This document shows positions 8,695 to 17,273 of a stretch of DNA of 64,000 bases, one piece after another. The stretch comes from Bacteroidota bacterium (GTDB taxonomy: Bacteria > Bacteroidota > Bacteroidia > 2-12-FULL-35-15). Made by a program: the position numbers and the translations under genes. A model generated the notes under the pieces. It ran no database searches, had not been told where the DNA came from, and was given only the letters and a program-made list of their open reading frames with translations. Location of the stretch: assembly GCA_005772895.1 (NCBI GenBank), contig SXIH01000028.1, positions 1 to 64,000 of the forward strand, read 5' to 3'. Within the stretch, counting starts at the first letter, position 1. Each line of letters begins with the position of its first letter.

Positions 8695-8712
8695 TGAATA
8701 AACTATACAAGA

Positions 8713-9510
8713 ATGAGCATCAATTTACAAACACTTTGCCAAGATGTGTGTGCTTTATCGAAAGAAGTAGGTGTTTTCATTAAAAATGAAGGTGAAAAAT
8801 TCTCTTCCATGAAAGTGGAAGTAAAAGGGAAGAACGATTTTGTATCTTACGTTGACAAAACATCCGAAAAACGGATAGTTGAAAAACTAGCTCTTTTATT
8901 ACCCGAAGCCGGATTTATTGCTGAAGAAGGAACTTCCACAAAAAAAGGAGAAACTTACAATTGGGTGATTGATCCATTAGACGGAACTACTAACTTTATT
9001 CATGGAATTCCTTGTTTTGCCATTAGTATAGCATTGATGAGAAATGAAGAATTGATATTAGGAGTTATTTATGAGATCAATTTTGATGAGTGTTTTTATG
9101 CCTGGGAAGGAAGTAAAGCCTATTTAAACGGGAAAGAAATAACTGTTACAAAAACAGCAAAATTAGCCGACTCACTATTAGCAACAGGTTTTCCTTATTA
9201 CGATTATTCTAGAATGGACGAATACATAGAGTTGTTTAAATACTTTATGAAACACACACACGGTTTACGCAGATTGGGTTCAGCAGCAACCGATTTAGCG
9301 TATGTGGCATGTGGCAGATTTGAAGGGTTTTATGAATACAGTTTACAGCCTTGGGATGTAGCAGCCGGTGCATTTATCGTACAACAAGCCGGTGGAAAAG
9401 TAACTGATTTTAAAGGCGAAGAAAATTATATCTTTGGAAAAGAAATTGTTGCAGGAAATTCTGCTTGTTTTGATGAATTTTTAGATGTTGTAAAAAAACA
9501 TTTTAATTAA
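8713..9510 (+). CDS. suhB: Inositol-1-monophosphatase family protein
   Basis: 265 residues, the normal size of the family. The Mg-binding signature is present: GFIAEEG near residue 72 and WVIDPLDGTTNF at 84-95. The C-terminal metal site motif QPWDVAAGAFIVQQAGG lies near 215. These Li-sensitive phosphatases hydrolyse inositol phosphates or related sugar phosphates; some bacterial members also act in ribosome or antitermination complexes, which cannot be judged here. The stop codon overlaps the start of a 39-codon ORF by one base, so the two are probably co-translated. Confidence 0.85.
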   Translation: MSINLQTLCQDVCALSKEVGVFIKNEGEKFSSMKVEVKGKNDFVSYVDKTSEKRIVEKLALLLPEAGFIAEEGTSTKKGETYNWVIDPLDGTTNFIHGIPCFAISIALMRNEELILGVIYEINFDECFYAWEGSKAYLNGKEITVTKTAKLADSLLATGFPYYDYSRMDEYIELFKYFMKHTHGLRRLGSAATDLAYVACGRFEGFYEYSLQPWDVAAGAFIVQQAGGKVTDFKGEENYIFGKEIVAGNSACFDEFLDVVKKHFN

Positions 9511-9629
9511 TGGAAGAAAAAGAAAAACCCAAAACCGCTTGGGAATTTATTAAAATATATTTTCCGGATGTTTGGCAATATATTGTGATTATTATCGTAA
9601 TGATACTAGCTGCAATTTTTATTTTGTAG
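9510..9629 (+). CDS. 39-residue single-pass membrane microprotein
   Basis: This ORF is too short for the supplied track. Its ATG shares one base with the suhB stop (TAATG), a classic translational-coupling junction. The N-terminal 20 residues are charged and aromatic (MEEKEKPKTAWEFIKIYFPD), followed by one hydrophobic helix (WQYIVIIIVMILAAIFIL) ending directly at the stop. The charge pattern predicts a small inner-membrane protein. Similar tiny ORFs ending in a hydrophobic helix are common in Bacteroidota but lack a function known to me. It is followed immediately by a repeat element rather than by another gene. Confidence 0.6.
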   Translation: MEEKEKPKTAWEFIKIYFPDVWQYIVIIIVMILAAIFIL

Positions 9630-9634
9630 CCAAC

Positions 9635-9679
9635 GCCCTTCGACTCCGCCTGCCTACCGCAGGCAGGCTCAGGGTGACA
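9635..9679. repeat. Nested palindromic repeat element (palindrome copy 2 inside a longer repeat)
   Basis: The outer part reads GCCCTTCGACTCC and CTCAGGGTGACA, the two sides of an imperfect hairpin repeat seen in many environmental genomes. Between them, at 9648-9668, sits a palindrome with arms GCCTGCCT and AGGCAGGC around ACCGC, related to copies at 5916 and 40201. It looks as if the shorter palindrome was inserted into the apex of the longer one. Confidence 0.75.
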
Positions 9680-9738
9680 GCGAATCTGTATCTTTTTACC
9701 AATTTATGCATTATCATTTAAACAATTTATTTGATAAA

Positions 9739-10494
9739 ATGAAAAAACTACTTCTTATCCTCTTTCTCTTACAAATCGGTTTCCTGAATGCAGAAACTAA
9801 AATCATTCACGTTTTTGTAGCATTGTGTGATAACGACAGCCAAGGAATTGTACCTGTCCCAAAAAAAATTGGAAATGGCAACGACCCCGACAATAACTTA
9901 TATTGGGGTTGCGGTTACGGAGTTCGTACCTTTTTCAAAAATTCAGCTGAATGGAAATTGATTTCAAAAAGAAAAGCTGTCTCCGCAATTATACTAGAGA
10001 GAATTATCTTTAAGCATATTACGCAAGACGCCTACATTATTGCTGATGGTTACAAAGGCGACAAGATAAAAAACTGCAACGAAAATTTTTTTAATTCTGC
10101 TGCTGGAAATGTAAGCGATACAATAATGGTGAAAGGAAAAACATTAAATTTTAATGCAGCTCAATTGGTTTGCTATGTTGGTCACGATGGTTTAATGGAT
10201 TTTACATTAGAAACTTATCCTGCAAAAAAGGGAACCGACAAAAAAGATGTGATTATTTTGGCTTGTGCGAGCAGAACTTTTTACAAAGAAGGAATTAAAA
10301 GTGCCGGAGCAAATCCGCTTTTATGGACAACCAATTTAATGTGTCCGGAAGCGTATACCTTAAAAGCTGCAATTGATGGCTGGTTGCTAAATGAAACAGG
10401 AACACAAATTCATCTCAGAGCTGCAGAAGCCTATAACCAATATTTAAAATGTGGATTGAAAGGCGCTAAGAATTTGTTTGCGACTGGATGGTAG
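9739..10494 (+). CDS. Secreted protein with possible clan CD-like His/Cys dyad
   Basis: 251 residues from the ATG at 9739; the ORF-track start at 9706 adds residues ahead of a clear signal peptide (MKKLLLILFLLQIGFLNA). The mature protein starts with ETKIIHVFVALCDND and has a Gly/Asn-rich GNGNDPDNNLYWGCGYG segment. Two hydrophobic strands end in candidate catalytic residues: LVCYVGHDG with His149 and DVIILACAS with Cys176. Strand-Gly-His followed by strand-x-Cys is the signature arrangement of clan CD cysteine peptidases (caspase, gingipain, separase, CHAT), although I cannot assign a family. The spacing of 27 is short but within the clan range. It may be a secreted peptidase or an inactive relative. 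Confidence 0.5.
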   Translation: MKKLLLILFLLQIGFLNAETKIIHVFVALCDNDSQGIVPVPKKIGNGNDPDNNLYWGCGYGVRTFFKNSAEWKLISKRKAVSAIILERIIFKHITQDAYIIADGYKGDKIKNCNENFFNSAAGNVSDTIMVKGKTLNFNAAQLVCYVGHDGLMDFTLETYPAKKGTDKKDVIILACASRTFYKEGIKSAGANPLLWTTNLMCPEAYTLKAAIDGWLLNETGTQIHLRAAEAYNQYLKCGLKGAKNLFATGW

Positions 10495-10495
10495 A

Positions 10496-11638
10496 TTATT
10501 TTTCTCTATGTTTCTTTGGAAAAAATATTTTCATTATTATTCTGAAAAGATGGTATGACAAGCCGTTTCTGATCTTAGAAAACAACCCAGATGTATGCAA
10601 CCTATTATGCGAATCAATTTTCACACAATCGTTTAAAGTTATTTGATTGATGTGCTCTGAAAAGACCGCAGCAAAAGCACTATCTTTTATTTCAGCATTG
10701 AGTTCAATGCTCCAATAACGGCTAAGAGAATTAAAATTATAAGAGCCTATAGTTACCCACTTCTCATCAACCAAAACTGCTTTTCCGTGCATAATTGAGC
10801 TTGACCACTCGTATATTTCTACTTCATTTCTAATTAAAAAATCATACAAATGTTTTTCTGCATACAATAAAAAAGGCAAATCAGATTTTCCAGCCAATAT
10901 CACTTTTACATTAACACCACGTTTTCTGGCATTTTTTATTGCTTGCCTGAAAATATATCCGGGCAAAAAATAACTTGAGATAATTACAATTGATTTTTCT
11001 GCATGTAAAAAAGCCCGAAGCACATTCTTATATATTTCATTCTTTCCTTTTATCCAGTCGTTTCTACTGAACCTAACCATTGGTAATGTGTTTTCATTTC
11101 CAAAAAGAATATTTTCTTTAGAAACTTTCTTTATTCGTTTCTTTTCAAAAAAAGCAACACACAAATCATGTAAGTTTTCACAACCCTTCCCTTTTACCAT
11201 CACAGCATAATCCAGCCAAGCAGGGACATTCTTTCCACCTTGATACCGTTCACCTATATTAATACCACCAACAATAGCAACAAACTTATCAATCACAACA
11301 ATTTTGTGATGCAGTCTCCTTCCAACATAAATACTTTCTCCAGAAAAAAGTGGTGAAAAAAAACGAAACTGAATGCCCGCTTTTTGAATTTTACTTATAA
11401 ATTGTGTTGAAATACCCTTTGATCCATATGCATCTATAAGCAAATAAATTTTTACGCCTCTTTTGGCAGCTCTTATTAATGCCTCTAAAACCTGTCTACC
11501 GGTAGCATCCTCTTCAAAAATATAGGTTTGTAAGTGAATTACTTCTTGTGCTCTATCAACATGTTTTTCAAGAGTCTGAAAAAAATCATTTCCACTAAAA
11601 ATCAGCTTTACAGATTCTGCCGGAAAATAAGAGTTCAT
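10496..11638 (-). CDS. Cardiolipin synthase-like phospholipase D family protein
   Basis: 380 residues with two HKD phospholipase D motifs: HHKIVVIDKFVAIVGG from about residue 110 and HGKAVLVDEKWVTIGS from 284. Each is followed by the typical GG/GS and Asn. No N-terminal membrane segments are present, so the protein resembles the short ClsB type more than ClsA. The family makes cardiolipin by phosphatidyl transfer between phospholipids at the inner membrane. Basic, aromatic C-terminal residues (RNGLSYHLFRIIMKIFFPKKHREK) could anchor it peripherally. It is convergent with the preceding secreted protein gene (1 nt between the stops). Confidence 0.8.
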   Translation of the reverse strand: MNSYFPAESVKLIFSGNDFFQTLEKHVDRAQEVIHLQTYIFEEDATGRQVLEALIRAAKRGVKIYLLIDAYGSKGISTQFISKIQKAGIQFRFFSPLFSGESIYVGRRLHHKIVVIDKFVAIVGGINIGERYQGGKNVPAWLDYAVMVKGKGCENLHDLCVAFFEKKRIKKVSKENILFGNENTLPMVRFSRNDWIKGKNEIYKNVLRAFLHAEKSIVIISSYFLPGYIFRQAIKNARKRGVNVKVILAGKSDLPFLLYAEKHLYDFLIRNEVEIYEWSSSIMHGKAVLVDEKWVTIGSYNFNSLSRYWSIELNAEIKDSAFAAVFSEHINQITLNDCVKIDSHNRLHTSGLFSKIRNGLSYHLFRIIMKIFFPKKHREK

Positions 11639-11699
11639 TTCTTAAAAATTAATGAGAGATTAAACTCTAATATAAAATTAATTAGTCAAAAAAGGAAGT

Positions 11700-13175
11700 T
11701 TATTCAGTGAGAGATTTTCTTTTTATCAACCATAACCCTAAAAATGTAATTGCTCCATTCAAAATTATCATTTCAAATCCGAATTTGTATCCGTTAAACA
11801 ATTCTTTAGAAAAACTGTTTAAGGTATAACAAATAACAGGAGAAATAATACAAATCAAGGGAACCAATTTATCTTTTACTTGTAGTTTTGTAAATAAACC
11901 GAATGCATATAGGCCAAGTAATGGTCCGTATGTATAACCAGCCCAAGTAAACAATTCATTAATAACGGCATCATTATTTATCAATTTAAAAATAATAATA
12001 ACTGCAAACAAAACAGTTGCAAAACCAATATGAACACGATGACGAATTTTTGTTTTTTCTTCTTCTGTTCTGGTCGTGTCATCTTTTAATCCTAAAAAAT
12101 CCAAACAAAATACGCTTGTCAATGCCGTTAATGCACCATCGGCACTTGGATATGCAGCCGAAATCAAGCCTAGTATAAAAAATATTCCTGAAACTGTTCC
12201 GAAATGTTGTAAAGCAATAGTTGGGAAAACGCTATCGGAAATTATTTTCCCTTTTGCATCCACCATCAAAGGAGCACTTTCCTGATTTGCATAAATATAA
12301 AGCAAGGCACCTAATACTAAAAACAAAATATTTACAATCAATAAAATCCCACTGAAAGTAATCACATTTTTTTGGGCATCTTTCAGTGTTTTACAGCTGA
12401 TATTTTTTTGCATCATCTCCTGATCCAAGCCTGTCATAGCAATTGCAATAAACATTCCACCAAAAAATTGTTTTGGAAAGAATGATTTTGCTTGCCAATC
12501 GTCAAAAAATGTTTTTGAATATTGACTGTCTGCAATTTTGTGGTATAAATCAGTAACTCCTAAATTCAAGTCTTGTGCAATAAAGACAATTGACAACACA
12601 ACAGAAACAATCATAAAAGTAGTTTGGAGAGTATCTGTGTAAACAATTGTTTTTACTCCGCCTTGATAAGTATAAAGCAAAATCAAAAGCATAAAAACGG
12701 CAACTGTTACAAAAAACGGAACACCCATATCGTCAAAAACAAATTCCTGTAAAACGTTAACAACAATGTACATACGGAATGCAGCGCCAACAACACGTGA
12801 AAAAATAAAAAAGAAAGCGCCTGTTTTATAAGAAGAATTTCCAAACCGGCCCTTCAAATAACTATAGATAGAAGTGAGATTTAACCGGTAATAAAGTGGC
12901 AATAAGACATAAGCAATTACAACATAGCCAACCAAATAACCTAAAACAACTTGCAAATATCCAAACTGAGATGTTCCAACAGCACCCGGAACAGAAATAA
13001 AAGTAACTCCGGAAAGCGATGCACCAATCATTCCATAAGCCACCAAATACCATTTGGAAGTACGATTCCCTACATAATAGCTTTCGTTATTAGCCCCTTT
13101 TGAAGTCCACCAAGTGACATAAAACAATAACAATGAATAAGCTAGTACACAGATTAATATTAAGGATGATGACAT
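11700..13175 (-). CDS. Sodium/solute symporter (SSS family)
   Basis: 491 residues with about 13 hydrophobic helices. Recognisable SSS features are the first-helix region (YYVGNRTSKWYLVAYGMIGASLSGVTFISVPG), FSRVVGAAFRMYIV, and the long conserved helix GLISAAYPSADGALTALTS near residue 345. The substrate cannot be inferred; members carry sugars, amino acids, organic acids, or act as putative sialic acid or vitamin carriers. The N-terminal YY-VGNR motif is usual for Bacteroidota 'sodium:solute symporter' proteins. It is divergent from the NAGPA-like gene. Confidence 0.85.
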   Translation of the reverse strand: MSSSLILICVLAYSLLLFYVTWWTSKGANNESYYVGNRTSKWYLVAYGMIGASLSGVTFISVPGAVGTSQFGYLQVVLGYLVGYVVIAYVLLPLYYRLNLTSIYSYLKGRFGNSSYKTGAFFFIFSRVVGAAFRMYIVVNVLQEFVFDDMGVPFFVTVAVFMLLILLYTYQGGVKTIVYTDTLQTTFMIVSVVLSIVFIAQDLNLGVTDLYHKIADSQYSKTFFDDWQAKSFFPKQFFGGMFIAIAMTGLDQEMMQKNISCKTLKDAQKNVITFSGILLIVNILFLVLGALLYIYANQESAPLMVDAKGKIISDSVFPTIALQHFGTVSGIFFILGLISAAYPSADGALTALTSVFCLDFLGLKDDTTRTEEEKTKIRHRVHIGFATVLFAVIIIFKLINNDAVINELFTWAGYTYGPLLGLYAFGLFTKLQVKDKLVPLICIISPVICYTLNSFSKELFNGYKFGFEMIILNGAITFLGLWLIKRKSLTE

Positions 13176-13282
13176 TTATATTGTATTTGCAGTTTTTACT
13201 CTGATAACAAAGAAAAAGAAATAAAGCCCAGCTTCCACATCGTTCATTTTTTGTATATTAACAAAGTTTTTCACAAGCTCGA

Positions 13283-14035
13283 ATGGCAACAACAAGGCGT
13301 TTATACATTCTTTTGACTCTATTACTAACAGCAATTATGTTTGCTTTTTTAGTTAGTGCATTCAAAAATGATACAAATGATGAAAAAGGCTTGTCAATTG
13401 AAAAGAAAAAAACAAAATCGGGATACAATTACACTCTGTTTTATAAAAACAATTTAAAAATAGATGTGACTCAAAAACGACCTGAGAAAACTGACAACAA
13501 TATTTTCATTTCTTTTGCAGGAGCGTTTACTGATTTACAAACTCTTTCGGTACAAGGACTTTACATTGACAATGGAAAAGTATTTAATAAAAAAAATATC
13601 AACCATTCTTTAGGAGGAGCCATCAAAATTATCAATGGCGAGTGTGAAATATTTCCAACCAACAAAGGAAAATTACTGAACGATTCTTTGATTGATTTAA
13701 TTGTTTCAAAAAAAGGTTCTCTATTTCAACAGATTCAGATGATTGAAAAAGGTGCTGGCGCAAAGTACAAAGATGTAAAACTATTTCAGCGAAGGGCAAT
13801 AGTAAAATTAAAAGGAAATAAAACGGTAATAATTGAGTCCTATGAAAACATAACTCTGGCAGCATTCACAACCGACCTATTAGAACTTGGTGCTATTGAT
13901 GCACTGTATACAGATATGGGTGCTTGGGATGAAGGTTGGTATAAAAATCCGATTGATAATAAAATTATTACAATTGGAAGAATGAAAACACAATCCGACA
14001 AACAATGCAATTGGGTTGTGTTTAAAACGAACTAA
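13283..14035 (+). CDS. Divergent phosphodiester glycosidase-like (NAGPA/DUF2233-type) exported protein
   Basis: 250 residues with an N-terminal membrane anchor or signal (ILLTLLLTAIMFAFLVSAF). The order of motifs resembles NAGPA-domain proteins: an early ISFAGAFTD, then GGAIKIINGECEIFPT, a central FQRRAIVKLKGNKTVIIES strand pair, and LLELGAIDALYTDMGAWDEGW, which occupies the place of the usual 'lG...AlnLDGG' motif. The Asp-Gly-Gly is replaced by DMGAW, so activity is uncertain. The stop lies 3 nt before asnB, which places it at the head of the polysaccharide block and suggests a role in removing or sensing a glycan phosphodiester. Confidence 0.45.
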   Translation: MATTRRLYILLTLLLTAIMFAFLVSAFKNDTNDEKGLSIEKKKTKSGYNYTLFYKNNLKIDVTQKRPEKTDNNIFISFAGAFTDLQTLSVQGLYIDNGKVFNKKNINHSLGGAIKIINGECEIFPTNKGKLLNDSLIDLIVSKKGSLFQQIQMIEKGAGAKYKDVKLFQRRAIVKLKGNKTVIIESYENITLAAFTTDLLELGAIDALYTDMGAWDEGWYKNPIDNKIITIGRMKTQSDKQCNWVVFKTN

Positions 14036-14038
14036 TTT

Positions 14039-15931
14039 ATGTGCGGAATAACAGGAATATTAGCATTTAACGAAAAAGGAAAGCAATACTTAAACAAAGT
14101 AAGTGATGCAACTTATTCATTATTGAAACGCGGACCGGATGGAGAAGGAATTTATTTCAACAAAAATGTTGCACTAGGTCACAGAAGACTTTCTATCATT
14201 GATATTTCAAATGCTGCTGCACAACCTTTCACAGAATCGACCGAAAGGTACACAATCATATTCAACGGAGAAATTTTTAATTACAAACAGCTCCGCAATC
14301 AACTTGAAAGCAAAGGAATAAAATTCAAATCTCAAAGCGATACCGAAGTATTACTTCAATTATTTATTTCCGAAAAAGAAAAATGTTTAGAACAATTGGA
14401 TGGCGAATTTGCGTTCACCATTTATGATTCACAAAACGAAGAACTTTTTTTAGCGAGGGATAGATTTGGAATAAAACCGTTGTATTATTACAAAAATGAT
14501 GAACGATTTGTTTTTGGATCTGAGCTCAAAGCATTGATGAAATATGATATTCCAAAGATTATCGACAAAACTGCTTTGCAATTATACTTCCACTTAAATT
14601 ATATTCCTAGCCCCTACTCTATTTTTGAGCATGTAAAAAAACTGGAAGCGGGTGCATTTATGAAAGTAGACCAGAAAGGAATCTCCGAAGAAAAAAAATA
14701 TTATTCTATTCCATATTCCAATGAATTAAAAAACATTCCAACTTATGAATCGGCACAAAAAACATTTAAATCCTTATTAGAAAATTCCGTTCAGCAACGA
14801 ATGATTGCAGATGTGCCTTTAGGAACATTTTTAAGTGGAGGAATTGATTCGTCTATTATCACAGCTATTGCAGCTCAAGACACAAAACATTTAAATTCAT
14901 TTTCAATCGGTTTTAAAGACGAACCTTTGTTTGATGAAACAGAGCATGCAAAATTGCTTGCAAAAAAATATAAAACCAATCATACAATTTTTGAGTTGAG
15001 CAACAACGATTTATTTGCTAATCTGCAACAAGTATTGGATTATACTGATGAGCCATTTGCAGATTCATCGGCATTGGCAGTAAATATTTTGTGTATGCAT
15101 ACCAAAAAGCATGTGACAGTTGCTTTGTCGGGTGATGGAGCGGATGAACTTTTTGCAGGTTACAACAAACATGCTGCAGAATTAAAAGCAAGAACAGGTG
15201 GTTTAAAAGCAAGTTTGGTAAAATCATCACACAGCATACTAAAGCAATTACCAAAATCACGAAACAGCAAAACAGGAAACAAAATTCGTCAGCTCGAAAA
15301 ATTTGCGGAAGGCATGAAAATGAATGCACAGGAACGCTACTGGAAATGGGCTAAATGGTCGGGATTCACCAGCGAACAATTATTTTCGAAAAAATATTCT
15401 TCCGGTATCGATTCTAAGGAATTTGAAAAAGGCAAAACTAATATTCTGAAAAACATTTCAAATGATTACAATTCCGTTTTGCTAACAGATATGCAATTGG
15501 TTTTAGAAAACGATATGCTTGTTAAAGTAGATAGAATGAGTATGAGTCAAAGTTTAGAAGTGAGGGTTCCATTTCTCGACCATAAAATAGTTGATTTTGC
15601 ATTTTCTTTGCCTCCAAACTATAAAATTGATAGTAAGTCGCGTAAAAAAATTGTAAGAGATACGTTCAAAAATTTATTGCCTGCTGAGCTATTATCAAAA
15701 AGAAAGCAAGGCTTTGAAGTACCTATGTTGAAATGGTTCAAAACCGATTTAAAATCAATGATTACAAATGAATTGCTAGAAGATAAATTTATAGATGAAC
15801 AAGGAATATTTAATTTAGAAGAAATAAAGAAATTGAAAGCACAATTATTTTCAAACAGTCCAAATGATGCAGTTGAAAAAGTGTGGGCGCTGATTGTATT
15901 TCAATATTGGTATCTAAGAATTATTAATTAA
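14039..15931 (+). CDS. asnB: Glutamine-dependent asparagine synthase (AsnB family), copy 1
   Basis: 630 residues. Cys2 of MCGITG is the glutaminase nucleophile after Met removal, followed by RGPDGEG and GHRRLSIID. The synthetase domain has the PP-loop SGGIDSS at about 265-271 and a LSGDGADELFAGY motif near 363. It forms asparagine, or another amide, from an acyl-adenylate with ammonia from glutamine. In polysaccharide loci such proteins often amidate uronic acids; the flanking NAGPA-like and glycosyltransferase genes favour that here. A second copy of similar length is at 45927-47801. The two differ throughout, so this is not a recent duplication. Confidence 0.85.
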   Translation: MCGITGILAFNEKGKQYLNKVSDATYSLLKRGPDGEGIYFNKNVALGHRRLSIIDISNAAAQPFTESTERYTIIFNGEIFNYKQLRNQLESKGIKFKSQSDTEVLLQLFISEKEKCLEQLDGEFAFTIYDSQNEELFLARDRFGIKPLYYYKNDERFVFGSELKALMKYDIPKIIDKTALQLYFHLNYIPSPYSIFEHVKKLEAGAFMKVDQKGISEEKKYYSIPYSNELKNIPTYESAQKTFKSLLENSVQQRMIADVPLGTFLSGGIDSSIITAIAAQDTKHLNSFSIGFKDEPLFDETEHAKLLAKKYKTNHTIFELSNNDLFANLQQVLDYTDEPFADSSALAVNILCMHTKKHVTVALSGDGADELFAGYNKHAAELKARTGGLKASLVKSSHSILKQLPKSRNSKTGNKIRQLEKFAEGMKMNAQERYWKWAKWSGFTSEQLFSKKYSSGIDSKEFEKGKTNILKNISNDYNSVLLTDMQLVLENDMLVKVDRMSMSQSLEVRVPFLDHKIVDFAFSLPPNYKIDSKSRKKIVRDTFKNLLPAELLSKRKQGFEVPMLKWFKTDLKSMITNELLEDKFIDEQGIFNLEEIKKLKAQLFSNSPNDAVEKVWALIVFQYWYLRIIN

Positions 15932-15932
15932 T

Positions 15933-17123
15933 ATGACAAAAGTACTTCGCATAATAAATAGATTTAATTTGGGTGGACCAACCTATAATGTTGCTTATTT
16001 GAGCAGATATATGTCGGATGATTTTGAGACATTATTAGTTGGTGGAGCAAAAGATGAAACAGAAGAAAGTTCAGATTTTATTGTAAACAATTTGGGATTA
16101 AAACCAGTTATTGTGGAAGAAATGTTGCGAGAAATCGATTTTAAAAATGATTACGCTGCTTACAAAAAAATAAAAAAGATTATTCAAGAATTCAAACCCG
16201 ACATTGTTCATACACATGCATCAAAAGCAGGAACATTGGGTCGACTAGCCGCTTCTTCTTGTGGTGTCCCTATAATTGTTCATACTTTTCACGGACATGT
16301 TTTTCATTCTTATTTCGGAAAATTAAAAACGTTATTTTACAAAACCATTGAACGTTATTTAGCAAAAAAATCAACTGTCATAATTGCTATAAGTGAAATA
16401 CAAAAACAAGAATTGGTTGAAATTCATAAAATATGTAATGCTGAAAAAATTCGTGTAGTTCCATTGGGGTTTGATCTTTCAAAATTTCAGGAAAACTTAA
16501 CTGAAAAACGAAAATCTTTTCGTGCAAAATATAATTTAGCTTATGATGAAATTGCAATTTCAATTATTGGAAGATTAGTTCCTGTAAAAAATCATGCACT
16601 ATTTTTGGAGGCTTTAAAAATAGTTTCTGAAAAAACATCAAAAAAAATCCGGGCATTTATAATTGGTGATGGAGAAGAGCGCCAAAACATTGAAATGAAA
16701 GCTAAAGAATTAGAAATTCCTTTTATAGATGGTACAAAAACGAATGAGAAAGCTCTTTTAACCTTCACATCCTGGATAAAGGAAATAGATATCGCATTAG
16801 CTGGCAGTGATATAGTGACATTAACTTCGTTCAATGAAGGAACACCAGTTAGTCTGATTGAGGCTCAGGCAGCAAATAAGCCTATTGTTAGCACAAATGT
16901 GGGAGGAATAGAAAATGTAGTTCTTCCAAATCAAACAGCGTTTTTGTGTGAAAACAATAATTTGACTGAATTTTCAGAAGCACTGCTAAAATTGGTTGAA
17001 AATGACTCAATTCGCAGTTCTTTGTCAGAAAAAGGATGGAATCATGTGAAGGAAAAGTTCCATTATACCCGACTGGTAAAGGATATGGAGAGTTTGTACA
17101 ATTCTTTACTGAAAAAGCCTTAA
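15933..17123 (+). CDS. Family 4 glycosyltransferase
   Basis: 396 residues, GT-B fold. The N-terminal half has the Gly-rich acceptor-side start (RIINRFNLGGPTYNVAYLSRYM) and DIVHTHASKAGTLGRLAA. The C-terminal half has IIGRLVPVKNHALFLEAL and the EX7E-type EGTPVSLIEAQAANKPIVSTNVGGIENVV. The HTHASKAGTLGRLAA segment is typical of WbpH/WcoF-like polysaccharide glycosyltransferases. Its ATG is one base after the asnB stop, so the pair is surely co-transcribed. Confidence 0.85.
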   Translation: MTKVLRIINRFNLGGPTYNVAYLSRYMSDDFETLLVGGAKDETEESSDFIVNNLGLKPVIVEEMLREIDFKNDYAAYKKIKKIIQEFKPDIVHTHASKAGTLGRLAASSCGVPIIVHTFHGHVFHSYFGKLKTLFYKTIERYLAKKSTVIIAISEIQKQELVEIHKICNAEKIRVVPLGFDLSKFQENLTEKRKSFRAKYNLAYDEIAISIIGRLVPVKNHALFLEALKIVSEKTSKKIRAFIIGDGEERQNIEMKAKELEIPFIDGTKTNEKALLTFTSWIKEIDIALAGSDIVTLTSFNEGTPVSLIEAQAANKPIVSTNVGGIENVVLPNQTAFLCENNNLTEFSEALLKLVENDSIRSSLSEKGWNHVKEKFHYTRLVKDMESLYNSLLKKP

Positions 17124-17240
17124 TCCCTAATAAAAAAGGCAATTTTGAACTCTTGTCCTCATATTCCCCAACAAAAATAAGCCTTTTACCGCAATTTTCT
17201 TTTAAAATAGAAAGCACGTAGAGGGTTTCGTAATATTTTT

Positions 17241-17248
17241 TAACTTTG
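17241..17248 (+). promoter_or_regulatory. -7 promoter element TAACTTTG before the export genes
   Basis: TAACTTTG matches TAnnTTTG and lies 25 nt before the ATG of the Wza-like gene. It separates the asnB-glycosyltransferase unit from the wza-wzc unit. The rest of 17124-17240 contains only a weak long-loop inverted repeat (AAAAGGC and GCCTTTT). Confidence 0.55.
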
Positions 17249-17273
17249 CCTGTTAAAATTTATATAACAATAT

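Noticed and set aside
5916-9668. Palindromes as ends of an insertion sequence
   Set aside because: No transposase lies between or beside them, and no target duplications are visible.
15018-15329. Minus-strand 103-aa ORF with Cys/Leu-rich sequence
   Set aside because: Shadow of the asnB coding region.
17110-17200. Long-loop inverted repeat AAAAGGC/GCCTTTT as a terminator
   Set aside because: The loop is about 40 nt and no T run follows at the right place.
17036-17221. Small plus-strand ORF after the GT4 gene
   Set aside because: It starts inside the glycosyltransferase gene in another frame; no supporting start context or family resemblance.
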